Shown: positions 20,014 through 29,914 of the stretch, piece by piece
How positions within the stretch are numbered: the first letter of the stretch is position 1
Layout of the letters: each line of letters opens with the position of its first letter
From: Fratercula arctica
Taxonomy: Eukaryota > Chordata > Aves > Charadriiformes > Alcidae
Direction: 5' to 3'
DNA: 64,000 bases
Assembly (NCBI GenBank): GCA_947846985.1
Contig: CANTUZ010000004.1
Coordinates: forward strand, 1,674,001 to 1,738,000
The notes under the pieces: generated by a model
What the model saw: only the letters and a program-made list of their open reading frames with translations
Told to the model about the DNA's origin: nothing
Database searches by the model: none
Position numbers and translations under genes: made by a program

Positions 20014-22366
20014 GTGGCAGAAACTGGAAAGCAAAACCCTCTCCCTCCTCACCCTGATGTCAAACCGGGTGTGCTCCCGCTTCGCGGCGTACGGGAAGGA
20101 CAAAGTCACCGTAAGGTAAAAGGGGGAGAAATGGCCCTTTCTCTCCTTGGTCAACGAGCCCGTTCCCATTTCCAGCTGCGGAGCCCGTTGGCAGGCAGCG
20201 TTCCCAAAGACAAGTTCGAATCAAGGCGTAAAACCAAGCGTGCTGCAGCACCCCCTGTAGCGCGGGGGCAGAGCGAGCCCCGTGGCTCCCCACCATCTCC
20301 CCCCCGCGCCCCCATGAGGCGAAACCCCCCGTTTGGGGCTGTTCAAGGGGAAATTGGAGCCGAGCTCCCCGCGCCCCCTCCAACGCCCCGTTGCCCTCCC
20401 AGCTACCTGGCCTCGCTGGCTCAGAAGACGCCCGGCGCGTCCTTCGAGGACCTTTTCCCCCTGGCAGAAGACGCTGCCGAGGTCTTTTCCCAGTGCTGCG
20501 ACTCGGTGGACGAGGACTGCATGCCCAAGAAGGTAGGGGGGGCAGGGGGCCCACCCCGAAAACCACCTCCCGAGCCGCAAGCCAAGGGGCTGCCATCCCG
20601 GGGAGCCGGACGCCGAGCCCCGTCGCGACCCTCTGCTCCCTTCTTCTTCGCAGTTATCGGAGCACACGGCCAAAGCCTGCGGCGCGCTGGGCCCCCGGGA
20701 CAAACGGTTTGCCACCTGCTGCCAGGGGAAAAACCTGGTGCAGAACTATTTCTGCATCTCCGCCTTGCCGCCGGCGCCCGCCCCCACGCTGCCGGCGGCC
20801 CCGAAGCCCACCAAGGGGCAGCTCTGCGGCGAGGAGGGGGCTCGCCGTGCCAAGAGGTGAGTGGAACGCGCGGCGGATGAGCTGACACCCCCACCCCACT
20901 CCTTTTCTTCGTTATACGGTTTGGTTATTGTTAGGAGAACCGGGGGGAGCATCCTCTCTTCCTTCCACTGTCCATCCCCCCCCCACCCCCTCCACTCAGG
21001 GGCTGCACAAAGATGCGCCCGTCCCACGTTGAGGGGGTCGTCGAGATACATATAGAACGATTTGTACTGAAAATGGGTGATTGCAGCTTGGCGCCTGCAG
21101 GAGAGGATGGAAACCTGTTCCTGCGGAATGCGCAGACCAGAGAAAAAGCTTTTTAAACCTCACAGACACCCTGGAGGGGTTCAAGGCCAGGTTGGACGGG
21201 GCTTGGAGCAACCTGGGCTGGTGGGAGGTGTCCCTGCCCAGGGCAGGGGGGGGAACGAGATGAGCTTTAAGGTCCCTTCCCGTCCAAACCATCCTGTGAT
21301 TCAATGATTCTAGGGCACACACGCGAAATTACAGCTATAACACCTTTTTCTTCGTCAGGTCCTTCCGAAGAAAAAAAAACAAATAAATTGATGTTTAAGT
21401 GGTAAAAACTCATACAACTCCAAACAGTCATAAAAACTAATGCGACGACGCGTTTTCTTCCCCTCTCCAGGTCCCTGTTTGAGCTGGCGCGGAGGCACAC
21501 TAGCATCCCCGACGCCGTCCTCGGCAAGCTATATGACGCCTCCGAAAAAGCCAGGGGGGAGTGCTGCTCTGCCAAGGACCCCTCCGCCTGCCTGGACAGC
21601 AAGGTGAGGGGCAGGGAGGGCTCCTTTGGCTCGCCCTGCTGTGTGTCCCCCTCCCCCCTTAAAAAAACCCCCTGCAGAGGCTTTTCCCAGCCTGGTGACA
21701 GCCACCCTCTGCCAACCCAGCGCCTGCGGATGGGAGAAGAGCTGCCCCCCTTCCTGGAAAAGGCCGAGCAGCTCTGCGGGCAGTACACCCAGTTAAATTT
21801 CCTCGACTTCAAGAAGAGGTCAGCTTTTTTCCCCCCTTACCCTCCCCGCCCCCCCCCCCCCCCCCCCCAAAACCGGGCCGGCGGGTGCAATTGGCCAAAA
21901 TGTCGAGGATGCGCATTTTTGAGCCTGAACAGCAGTGAAATACGGGGAGGCGCAAAACGCAGCCCTGGCAGGGCATCCAGCCCTGTTCCGCGCGTGCTTC
22001 CCGCCCCCCCCCCAAAAAAAAAATGCCATACGGGTATTTAATGGCCCCGAATCCCTGCTAAAACCCACGCCGCAGGCTGCGGGAGAGCTTGGCGCGGACG
22101 ATGGCGGAGGCCAGCCCCGAGCTGCTGGGGCGGCTGGTGGAGCAGCGAGCCGACTTCGCCTCCAGCTGCTGCCCCCCAAACTCACCCCCCCTCTACTGCG
22201 CCGACAAGGTAAAGCCGTATCCCCCCCCCCCCAACCCACCTTCCCCCCATCACACCATCCAGCCCCGGCGCTGCCCCTCGGCTCTTCTCCCCCCTCCTCT
22301 CCTTTTTTTCAGGTGAGCTCGGAGCTGGGGGAGGTGTGCGATGGGGGGTCCTGCCTGCTGGGATAA
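16140..22366 (+). CDS. GC: Vitamin D-binding protein (GC), complete, 12 coding exons
   Basis: Secreted plasma protein of the albumin family that carries vitamin D sterols and sequesters monomeric actin. The joined exons (58, 70, 133, 212, 133, 95, 130, 203, 133, 98, 133 and 54 nt) keep one frame and give about 483 residues, against 474 in human. Order: a 16-residue signal peptide (MRPALALLLLLAATRA), two full albumin domains and a shortened third one. Seven adjacent-cysteine pairs are visible (ETCCTE, AGCCAQ, STCCIS, SQCCDS, ATCCQG, GECCSA, SSCCPP). The 133-nt exon size recurs four times, typical of this family. Introns are short and the gene spans only 6.5 kb. In human mature numbering the sterol-contact positions Lys35 and Ser76 are kept, whereas Tyr32 is Asn and Met107 is Leu. 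A sequon NAT is at mature position 38. Introns hold two CR1 copies and a 48-bp minisatellite; I see nothing else in them. Identity is secure from sequence and from the SLC4A4 neighbour. Confidence 0.97.
17041..17184. repeat. 48-bp tandem repeat, three copies, in GC intron 1
   Basis: Units start at 17041, 17089 and 17137 with TCCATGGTCC; the second and third are almost identical and the first differs at a few bases. Confidence 0.95.
17769..17838 (+). CDS. GC: GC coding exon 2
   Basis: Acceptor CCTCCCAG; contains VCQEFKILGKENF, matching the start of mature vitamin D-binding protein. Ends CT before donor GTAGGT, and the split Leu codon is completed by exon 3. Confidence 0.95.
18274..18406 (+). 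CDS. GC: GC coding exon 3
   Basis: 133 nt, acceptor CTCCCAG, donor GTGAGC. Encodes the NSRKYSNATFEE and VSLAETCCTES segments of albumin domain I. Asn stands where human has Tyr32; Lys35 is kept. Confidence 0.95.
18517..18728 (+). CDS. GC: GC coding exon 4
   Basis: 212 nt, phase 0 start with SSALSAKSC, then SPFPSHPGTAGCC and EGLEQKLCLAAL. Ser76 is conserved and the Met107 position is Leu. Donor GTACGG. A CR1 element begins about 30 bases into the following intron. Confidence 0.95.
18759..19367 (+). mobile_element. CR1 LINE fragment in GC intron 4
   Basis: Matches the avian CR1 3' region: GAGAGCTGGGGGGGTTCAGC, GGTTGCCCAGAGAAGCTGTG, GAGGGGTTCAAGGCCAGGTT, ending in TTCTATGGATTGGATTCTATGAT. Same orientation as GC and 5' truncated. 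Closely similar to the copy at 29003-29699. Confidence 0.95.
19720..19852 (+). CDS. GC: GC coding exon 5
   Basis: 133 nt; contains HEYSSSYGQAPLPVLL and SMVSTCCISSAPTACFLKE, closing domain I. Acceptor TGCCGCAG, donor GTGAGA. Confidence 0.95.
19985..20013. repeat. 29-base T run before GC exon 6
   Basis: An uninterrupted T tract placed 8 bases before the acceptor dinucleotide boundary, so it forms the polypyrimidine tract of exon 6. Confidence 0.9.
20021..20115 (+). CDS. GC: GC coding exon 6
   Basis: 95 nt; contains LSLLTLMSNRVCSRFAAYG. Two donors overlap at the end (GTAAGG at 20111 and GTAAAA at 20116); only the second keeps exon 7 in frame. Preceded by a 29-T tract. Confidence 0.9.
20403..20532 (+). 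CDS. GC: GC coding exon 7
   Basis: 130 nt; contains LASLAQKTP and SQCCDSVDEDCMPKK of albumin domain II. Acceptor CCTCCCAG, donor GTAGGG. Confidence 0.95.
20654..20856 (+). CDS. GC: GC coding exon 8
   Basis: 203 nt; contains LSEHTAKACGAL, FATCCQGKN and a Pro/Ala-rich stretch ALPPAPAPTLPAAPKPTKG, then LCGEEG. Acceptor TTCTTCGCAG, donor GTGAGT. Confidence 0.95.
21169..21312 (+). mobile_element. CR1 3' end fragment in GC intron 8
   Basis: Begins CCTGGAGGGGTTCAAGGCCA and ends CCTGTGATTCAATGATTCTA, the usual CR1 3' end, in sense with GC. Confidence 0.93.
21471..21603 (+). CDS. GC: GC coding exon 9
   Basis: 133 nt; contains LFELARRHTSIPDAVLGKLY and ARGECCSAKDPSACLDSK. Acceptor CCTCTCCAG, donor GTGAGG. 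Confidence 0.95.
21721..21818 (+). CDS. GC: GC coding exon 10
   Basis: 98 nt; contains FLEKAEQLCGQYTQLNFLD of the shortened domain III. Donor GTCAGC. Confidence 0.95.
22076..22208 (+). CDS. GC: GC coding exon 11
   Basis: 133 nt; contains ASPELLGRLVEQRADFASSC and CPPNSPPLYCADK, the conserved end of domain III. Donor GTAAAG. Confidence 0.95.
22313..22366 (+). CDS. GC: GC coding exon 12 with stop
   Basis: Encodes VSSELGEVCDGGSCLLG then TAA. The tail is longer than the human one and has two extra cysteines. The exon begins GTGAGC directly after TTTTTTTCAG, so its first bases resemble a splice donor. Confidence 0.88.
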   Translation: MSSELGEVCDGGSCLLG

Positions 22367-22599
22367 ACGCGGGCCAACGGCTGCGGGTCCGGCCACGCCG
22401 GCATCGGGGACCCCTTCTCCGGCTGTGCACGGATGGAGGGGGGAGTTACGGGGCTGGGGAAAGGGCTCACAGTCAAAGCGGGACGTCGAAAGGAGATGGA
22501 GGATGCCCGGCAGACGGCTGCTGGTCCTCCCACTGGGAGAGGAAGGTGCCACCGAGCCCGCGGCTCCTTGCCCACCCACCGATGTATTCCCGCAGCCGC

Positions 22600-22605
22600 A
22601 ATAAA
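22600..22605 (+). other. GC: Polyadenylation signal of GC
   Basis: AATAAA 234 bases after the GC stop. CCCGCAG just before it (22589-22595) could be the acceptor of a separate 3' UTR exon, as in mammals, or the UTR may be continuous. Confidence 0.75.
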
Positions 22606-23951
22606 GACTTCAAAAAGCATCCTCGCTGCTGCCGACAAGGCTTTTCGCACCCCTGGGGTGGCGGGGAGGGATGGGAAGGGGCACGGCCCCCGCTCTGCGG
22701 GCGGGAGGAGGCCCCAGCTCCCGTCCTGGGAGCTAATGGCCTAAAAGAATTGAGCAACACCACCGAAAACACTCATCCAGTGTTCCCAAAGAGGGGTCTC
22801 GACGGGTATTTGGACATCCAGCTAGCTGGAGGCATGAGCCCATCACCTGCGATGGGGCTCCCCTGCAGCCTCATTTCCCCGCCCCGCACCCCAAAACCCC
22901 CCGCCCTGCCCCCCAGACCCCCCTACCCAACACCCGCTGAGTTTTGGGGGTGCTGCCGGCAAAGCATCCCAGGGTGGGAGGCAGGAGGATGGCAAACCCA
23001 GCTGGGAAAATGACGGGAAAACGGCCCGAGGCCCAGATTTGGCAGGGTTCTTTTTGCAGGAAAATGAGATCCAAATATAGGAAGGAAAGCGGCTAACGAC
23101 GCCTGGGCGCGCGGAGCTGCGCCGCGCAAAGACAAAGCAGCGAATTAAAACAGCCCGCGCTGAAGCAATCACACACGGATGAGCTGCAGCCGTGCGTCAA
23201 AAGAAAGCAATAACTGAGATAAAGCGACACAAAAGCGGCGCCGTCCTCACCAAGGGGGCAGAGGGGCTCCGTCCGCAGGGGGAAAACCCTGCGAGGGGCA
23301 GGGGGTTACCGGTCAGAACGTGGGGAAATCAATTGAAAGCTAATTAAGGCCCTTAGAGTACTTTGTGGACAATATTAGCACTGCCACGCTCCCCAGACCC
23401 GGCCTTGGGTGAAAAGCAGAAGAAAGCCCGGTTGTTTTTACCTTCCTCTGTTGGGGCGAGAGAAACAAATCTCATCCACACACCCGGCATTGCTGGCGAA
23501 CCCCCCCCCTCCCTGGCACCCGCCTGTGATGGAGATGTGGTTCCACTTCATCTTCTCCCCCCGGGTACCAACCCCGGTCACCACCGCGCGTCGGGTCCCA
23601 CCGCCCCCCGTAAAAACCCCTTTATTCTCCATCGGGCACCAGGTGCCAGCGACCGGCCCGAGCTTTCGCTCCCTTCCAGCATCGCGTTTTATTTGCATCC
23701 CTCAAATTCGGGCTGCGACGCGGCAAAGGGCTAACAATTCCAGCGACCTTCTGGGTTTCCAAGAAAACAAAAAAAAAAAAAAAAGAAAATCGGAGAAAAA
23801 CGATCTCACGAGCCAAGCACATCGCCTGTTTCTAGGAAATGTGCTGATAGATATTAAAAAAAAAAAAACCTTAAAAAAAAAAAAAAAAGATGAAAATAAA
23901 CAAGCAGTGCTTATTATCGTAGCAGTTTTCCGGGCGAGGCGCATGCACTGC

Positions 23952-24025
23952 GATACCCCAAGGGTATTTCCCGACGCCGAAAGCCTGGGATACCCCAAGG
24001 GTATTTCCCGACGCCGAAAGCCTGG
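23952..24025. repeat. Perfect 37-bp tandem duplication
   Basis: The unit GATACCCCAAGGGTATTTCC and the following 17 bases occurs at 23952 and again at 23989 without mismatch. Each copy contains the inverted repeat ATACCC-CAA-GGGTAT. Confidence 0.97.
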
Positions 24026-24420
24026 GCACGGTGGGGAGAGCGGGAAGCCAAGCTACGTTATTTTCGGGAGCAGGCGTCGCTCACTGCGCGCTCCTCCTCT
24101 GGGCTGCCAGGGGCTTTAAAAGCCCGGAGCCCTCGCTGGCAATCAGGAGGTGATGCCGAAGGGCGTGAGGACATGGAGCCGTTTGCCATTCCCTCGCCTG
24201 CCAGTGTGCCCATCCGACCACCGCGGGGGTTATCCATCTGCCCGACAGCGGGTACGGGATCTCAACACACCCCCCCTGCCCCCGTGCTGATGGGCATCAC
24301 AGGGACACCCCAAAACGCCACACAGGGACAGCAAATTTAAGAAAAAACACCCCAAATAAATCCCGGGGTATCTCCTGGGAGCACGAGCCACTTCAGCAGG
24401 AACAAAACGCCGGGAGAGAA

Positions 24421-24488
24421 GCATCCCATCCCGTCCTGTCCCATCATATCCCATCCCATCCCATCCCGTCCCGTCCCATCCCATCCCT
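24421..24488. repeat. CCCAT/CCCGT pentanucleotide repeat
   Basis: About a dozen CCCAT or CCCGT units with a few variants. Confidence 0.9.
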
Positions 24489-27408
24489 ACCAGCACAGTG
24501 GCCGGGCAGGGCTTTTGGCCCTAAAGCCACGTGAGAAAACGCTGCCCGCCGCGGCAGGAGGCGTTGGGCGGCGACACACGCTCTGCCCTCCGTATTTATT
24601 TACCGAGCGCGTTTGTTGGCATTAATGAATTAGCTTTAATCACGGACGGGGAAAGCCCAATTCTCCCGCATCTTCCCCCAACCTTGTGTCCGTCCCCGAG
24701 CCCTCTCCATCCCGCCTGGCACCAAGGACGCGTCTCCGGAGGCGCCCACGGTTGCCCGGAGCACCTTAAACCTCCTCGGACGGAGGAGCCGCGTGTTGCA
24801 CCGCGCCAGCAGAGAATAAAATAAAATCAGAACAAAATAAAACCCTGAGCCCCTACAGAGCCTGGGGAAACCCAAATCTTTGCCGGCAGCAGCCCACGAT
24901 GGCAAAGCCCCTGTCATTGCTGCCGGGGGGACCTCAGCAGGGGGGAAAACCAACCCCCCAAATAATCAATCGCTGTTTAAAAGAAGAAAAAAACCAACCG
25001 ATAAAAGGGGAGCAGCGACCCGGGCAGGAAATCCCGAGGGATCCCCATCCAGCTCGGGCAGAGACCTCTCTCCTTCCCTACCCTCCGTCCCCACGGGGCT
25101 TTTTCTATGGTTTTCCTTTTAATTTTGTTTTCCTGGGTCTCCTTCCTCCCGCCCTCGGCATCACCAATGCCTCCTGCGTTGTTATCCAGGCTGCTCTTTA
25201 ACCATTCCCAAAGGTTTGCAAGAAGCGGGAAAGTCCCTGGTTTTTATGTTTTGGGTTTTTTTTTCTTTGGGTTTTTTTTTTTATTATTATTATTTTTTTT
25301 TTTTATTTTTTAAATTCTTGTTTTTTGAGAAGAACCCTTCCTGGCCCATCCGCCCACTCATCACCCCAACATCGGGGTGCCCGGACCCCTTCCAAAGCCG
25401 GCGGTGAGGCCGGGGCGGGCGATGCAACAAGGACAAATTAAAAAAAAAAAAAAAAAACCCCAAAAACCCAACCAAAATCCTCTACCAAGCAGTTATCACC
25501 CCCAACCCCAGCCATCTCTAATTGGCACGGCTGTAATTAAGCAGCAACGCGTGGCAGAGCCGGGGGGTAACATCAGGAGAAGCGAGGGGACGAGGGGGAC
25601 GCGAGGCGGGGGCACTAAAACCCAGCGGCGCCGAATAAACCACCTCCCAGCGTTTACCTGGCCGGCGCCTGCAGCCCGTCCAGCGGTGCCCCGGCTCCTG
25701 CGGAGGGGAAAACACAGTCGCGTTCACTCGCTGCCCCCCAACAAGGTGGGTTTTCCCGAAAAATCGGGGAAAACCCCTCCAGCCCACCCAGCCTTTTGGG
25801 GGAACGCGGGGTGTTTTCTGCCTCCCCGCCTAACGCGGGGACGGGGGGGGGGGGCACGTGATTCGTTCCTGAAGAGCGGGTTAACCCGGTAAAGAAGTAA
25901 ATAAACTGACCAAATTCCATTTCTTTTTTTTTTTTTATTTTTTTCCAGTACAGAATTAAACTGACAAACTTCTGCCTCTTTTTTTTTTTTTTTTTTAAAT
26001 TCATCACACATCCATAAAAATTAAGGAAAAAAAAAAAAAAGCAGCTCAAAAGTATTACTTTTATCTGCCTCTGAGACCCACGGAGCAGTTTATTTTCCCC
26101 AGCGCCTCCTTTCCCCACCTTTTCAGGCCAGAGTTGGCTCTTTCGGGCCACCCCCATCCCCGCCACCGGCTTCAAACCCACAAAAAAAACCCAACAAGCA
26201 AACGGGCTCGTACCTCCTTTTAATTTTATTTTTCTTTTTGCACGGCGTAGAGCGCTTTCCTCTTGCTTTGACACCCCAAACACCCACCAGAAAGAAGCTC
26301 AGCAAAGGTCTCTGCCCAGGTGGGAGCAGTTAAAGAGCAATTTATGAGGGAGGGGAGCAGCTCGCAGGTGATGCTCGTGTCCCGCTCCCCCCCAGGGCTT
26401 CCAGGGGTAACGCTGGCACCCCGGTGCAGAAATAGCTGCCCAAAATACACTAGAGTCCCCCAAATGCCACAAAACGCTTCCCACGCCGACGAAACGGGAG
26501 AGATGCGGGATGACAAATGGCTTTTGGTCCCAGTTTAAGAGCGCAGAACTTGGTGTCGCCCCAACCAAGGCTGCCAGGTCGGGTTTGGGAGAGCACGGCC
26601 AAGGGGACAAGGCTTCGGGGACCTGCAGCTCGCTCCCCAAAAACACAACCCACATTTCTTAGGAAAAGTTAGGCCAAAATACCCATACAAGTGTTTTAAC
26701 GACCCCACCGCCTCCTGCGTCAGGAAAGGACGGGGTTTCAGGAGGAGTTGGTGCCTCACGGCTGCTCGTAATGCTGGTGGAGCCCAAGAGATCTTGGTGG
26801 TTGCTCTTCCCCGAGCCCCAAGTCCTCACCGATGGTTACTCCTGGCCAAGGAACAATGAGCAGAAAAAGCAAAGTTTGGTCATGACACATTTCAGACCAG
26901 AAACCAGAGGTCCCTTGGAGGAGCCCAGGCCACATTGGGTTCACCTTTACCTGTCCGCAGGTGGCAGAGGTGGGCAGGGAGATGCCATGCTGCTCCAGGA
27001 CCTCCTGGCCGCCCTCTGGATCCAGCTCCATGGCTGTTCCTCCAGGTGAGGGGCATCATCCAAAGCCCAGGGTCCCATCATCCACCAAATGATGGGATGA
27101 GGCAGCACCATGGTGGAACACTCCAAGCCAGGGGCTTGCATGGCTCCAGCTTTACCATGCAGGTCCTCAGCAAACATCTCCCCCAGCTTGGGCTCCCCCT
27201 ACCCAACTCAGAACGGCCAACTCCCCACACCCAGGAGAGCTGGGAAGGGCAAATCAAGCCCCAAATCAGGCCAGCTGGGCAGCTGACCCTGGGTGTTCCC
27301 AGCCTGCCAACCCCCCCTGGTGGTCCTCAGGGACCCACAGACCTGGAGCAGGGACCCATGGACAACCCCGGGGCTGGATTGCTGGGGCTCCCCGTGCCTG
27401 CTCCCCGT

Positions 27409-27572
27409 CATAGAATCGTTTTGGTTGGAAGAGACCTTTAAGATCATCAAGTCCAACTGTTAACCCAGCACTGACAGGTTAAAACTAACCCATGTCCCTC
27501 AGCACCACATCTACATGACTTTTAAACACCTCCAGGGATGGTGATTCCACCACTGCCCTGTTCCAGCGTTTG
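27409..27572 (-). mobile_element. CR1 3' end fragment
   Basis: Reads on the - strand as a CR1 end: CAGGGATGGTGATTCCACCA and TTGGAAGAGACCTTTAAGATCA seen on the + strand, with the terminal TCATAGAATCG at the low-coordinate side. A different CR1 subfamily from the 18.8 and 29 kb copies. Confidence 0.88.
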
Positions 27573-29002
27573 ATAAAGCTGATGAGTTGCACACCCAGGA
27601 CATCTCCATCACACGCCTCTCCTTGTCCTGGGGAGCATCGTCCTGTGCGCGAGCATTTTGCTGGAGCAACCAAGCGGCCCCAGGAGGAGGAACCCATCTC
27701 CCCAGGCCATCCATGGGGGTTACACACCACCATGACGGCTCCAGCCACGTTGTGAGAGCAATATTGACCGTTTTCTAAACGCTTCTGATGCAAAAACCAC
27801 AGAGGCTGGTCCTTATCGAAGGGGAGACCTGTGGGAGGAGCACCCCACCACTGCCGGGATGCTGTAGGGCCAGGCACACGGTGGCTCACAAGCTTCAGAA
27901 TCACCGTGTCGTGCAAGGGCATTGCCCGCCGGATAATGAGAAAGACCCGCGTGAAAGGATGAAGGGATTCAGACAGTCCCCCGTCAGTCACAGCCCCACT
28001 CCCTGCACGGCCCCATGGCCACAACGCTCTTGGGTCCCCAAGCGCAGCCTCCAAAAGTGGACGCCGATGGCCGCTCATCCCTTTCCCACCACAAAAAATT
28101 TAGCCAAGGGTTCCTCTAGTGGTTGTCATCATTTTCCAGCCCTGCTCTTTGCTTTGGTAGCGTTGGCCGGCTTGAGCTGTCACCAGAAGTTACCCTCGTA
28201 TGTGTACGGTGAGCATCCCTCCTCTGGAGCACGTGAAACGGGGGGTGCTGGGGAGCCCCGCGGACCCACACCTGCAGTGGGGCAGGAGATCAACCCAACA
28301 GGCAGATCCTGAAAGGCCATGGGCACCACCCCTGCCCGCACAGGGAAGAGGGCAGCGTGTCCTTGCCTGCGGACATCTCCATCAGGCAACTTAACCTGCG
28401 CAATACATTGTCTACACAAGCCCCAGGTGATGCTTTTTAGCTGTCTTGATGGGGGTATTTGCTTGATGGGAGCAGGAACAGGAGATGACCCAGCCCCACC
28501 AGCCACCACTGCCCAGGACCAAGCCCACGGCACCGCCATGGTCACCGCAATCCCTGGATTTGGGGTGCACATCCATTATTGGTCCTGTTTTCCACAATCT
28601 CACCTAATCCCAGGTTCAACTCAGCGTCTTGCAGCATCAAGCCCTTTGAGGGGCTTCTCTGCATCCCAAAACGATCTTCAGCGGGGTCAGGGAGGGTGCC
28701 CTCGCTCCAACAGCGGGGTCTCGGGGAGTCCCCACCTCCACCAGCACCTTTCTGACCATGCTTTGCTTTCTTCGCAGCCTGCTGCCCGTGTGCCGCTCAG
28801 CAAGGAACGGGCTGAAAAAGGACCCACCAAAAAAAAAGCTGGTCCAGGGCTGGGATCTGCACCTGGCCGATGCCTTCGGTTACTACCCCGTGTCCATTCA
28901 CTTTCGGAAAAAGTTATACTTCACTCCCCAAAGAGCTTCAATAAGTTATCTCAAGAGGATTTCTATCATTAAAACTCACTTTTACAGCCCAGAAACAAAC
29001 AC
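27573..29002. other. Intergenic sequence, no gene seen
   Basis: Several open frames of 60-220 codons overlap on both strands without family signatures. A hydrophobic stretch near 28140-28180 (LLFALVALAGLSC) resembles a signal peptide but has no supporting downstream exon. Confidence 0.45.
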
Positions 29003-29699
29003 AGGTTGGGCACAGAATGGCGGGAGAGCAGCCCTGAGGAGGACTCGGGCGTGTTGGTGGATGAGAAGGTGGCCATGAGTGGGCAACGGGTGCTGGCACC
29101 CCAGAAACCCCCCTGCTGCACCCCCGGCAGCGCGGGCAGCAGGGCGAGGGGGGGGATCCTGCCCCTCTGCTCTGCGAGACCCCCCTGCAGCGCTGCCTCC
29201 AGCTCTGGAGTCCCCAACATCACAAGGACACGGAGCTGTTGGAGCGGGGCCAGAGGAGGCCCCGGAGATGCTGGGAGGGCTGGAGCCCCTCTGCGGTGGG
29301 GACAGGCTGAGAGAGCTGGGGGGGTTCAGCCTGGAGAAGAGAAGGCTCCGGGGAGACCTTCCAGCCCCTGCCAGTCCCTCAAGGGGCTCCAGGAAAGCTG
29401 GGGAGGGACTCTGGAGCAGGGAGGGGAGCCGTGGGATGAGGGCAATGGTTTTAAACTGAAAGAGGGGAGACTGAGATGAGATACTGGGAAGAATTTCTTT
29501 GCTGTGAGGGGGGTGAGCCCCTGGCCCAGGTTGCCCAGAGAAGCTGTGGCTGCCCCATCCCTGGAGGGGTTCAAGGCCAGGTTGGACGGGGCTTGGAGCA
29601 ACCTGGGCTGGTGGGAGGTGTCCCTGCCCAGGGCAGGGGGTGGCACTGGGGGGGCTTTAAGGTCCCTTCCCACCCAAACCATTTCATGATCCTGTGATA
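29003..29699 (+). mobile_element. CR1 LINE, longest copy in the window
   Basis: Starts within the end of the CR1 reverse-transcriptase region (GAGGACTCGGGCGTGTTGGT, GATGAGAAGGTGGCCATGAG), continues through the same 3' sequence as the GC intron 4 copy, and ends near CCTGTGATAC. Internal deletions break any reading frame. Confidence 0.95.
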
Positions 29700-29914
29700 C
29701 CTCCTAAACTCCTTTCTGGTTCGTTAAAGAGACTTCCCCTACATTTTTCACATGTATTTGTGGGACCTTTCCTCAGCATCCTCGCCCTCCGGAGAGCTGC
29801 CGTTCACCTTCCCTTGGAAAAGGTGATTACGCCAACAGTGATACGGGGGATCTTGATTCAATCAAACAAGACTGAGTATGTAACGAGGAAAAAAACACAC
29901 ACGAGCTCTCCAAT

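Larger units (their letters stand above)
22620..27400. other. Intergenic sequence between GC and SLC4A4, left part
   Basis: No gene recognised. It holds simple repeats: A-rich 23768-23788 and 23854-23890, T-rich 25255-25315, A run 25440-25457, and T or A runs 25925-26040. Also present are a perfect 37-bp duplication and a CCCAT repeat, listed separately. Confidence 0.55.

Noticed and set aside
26300..29000. Several 60-220 codon open frames, one with a signal-peptide-like stretch
   Set aside because: They overlap on both strands, have no recognisable family and no coherent splice sites.
29006..29479. Open frames downstream of GC that look gene-like
   Set aside because: They lie inside a CR1 LINE and are shared with the copy in GC intron 4.
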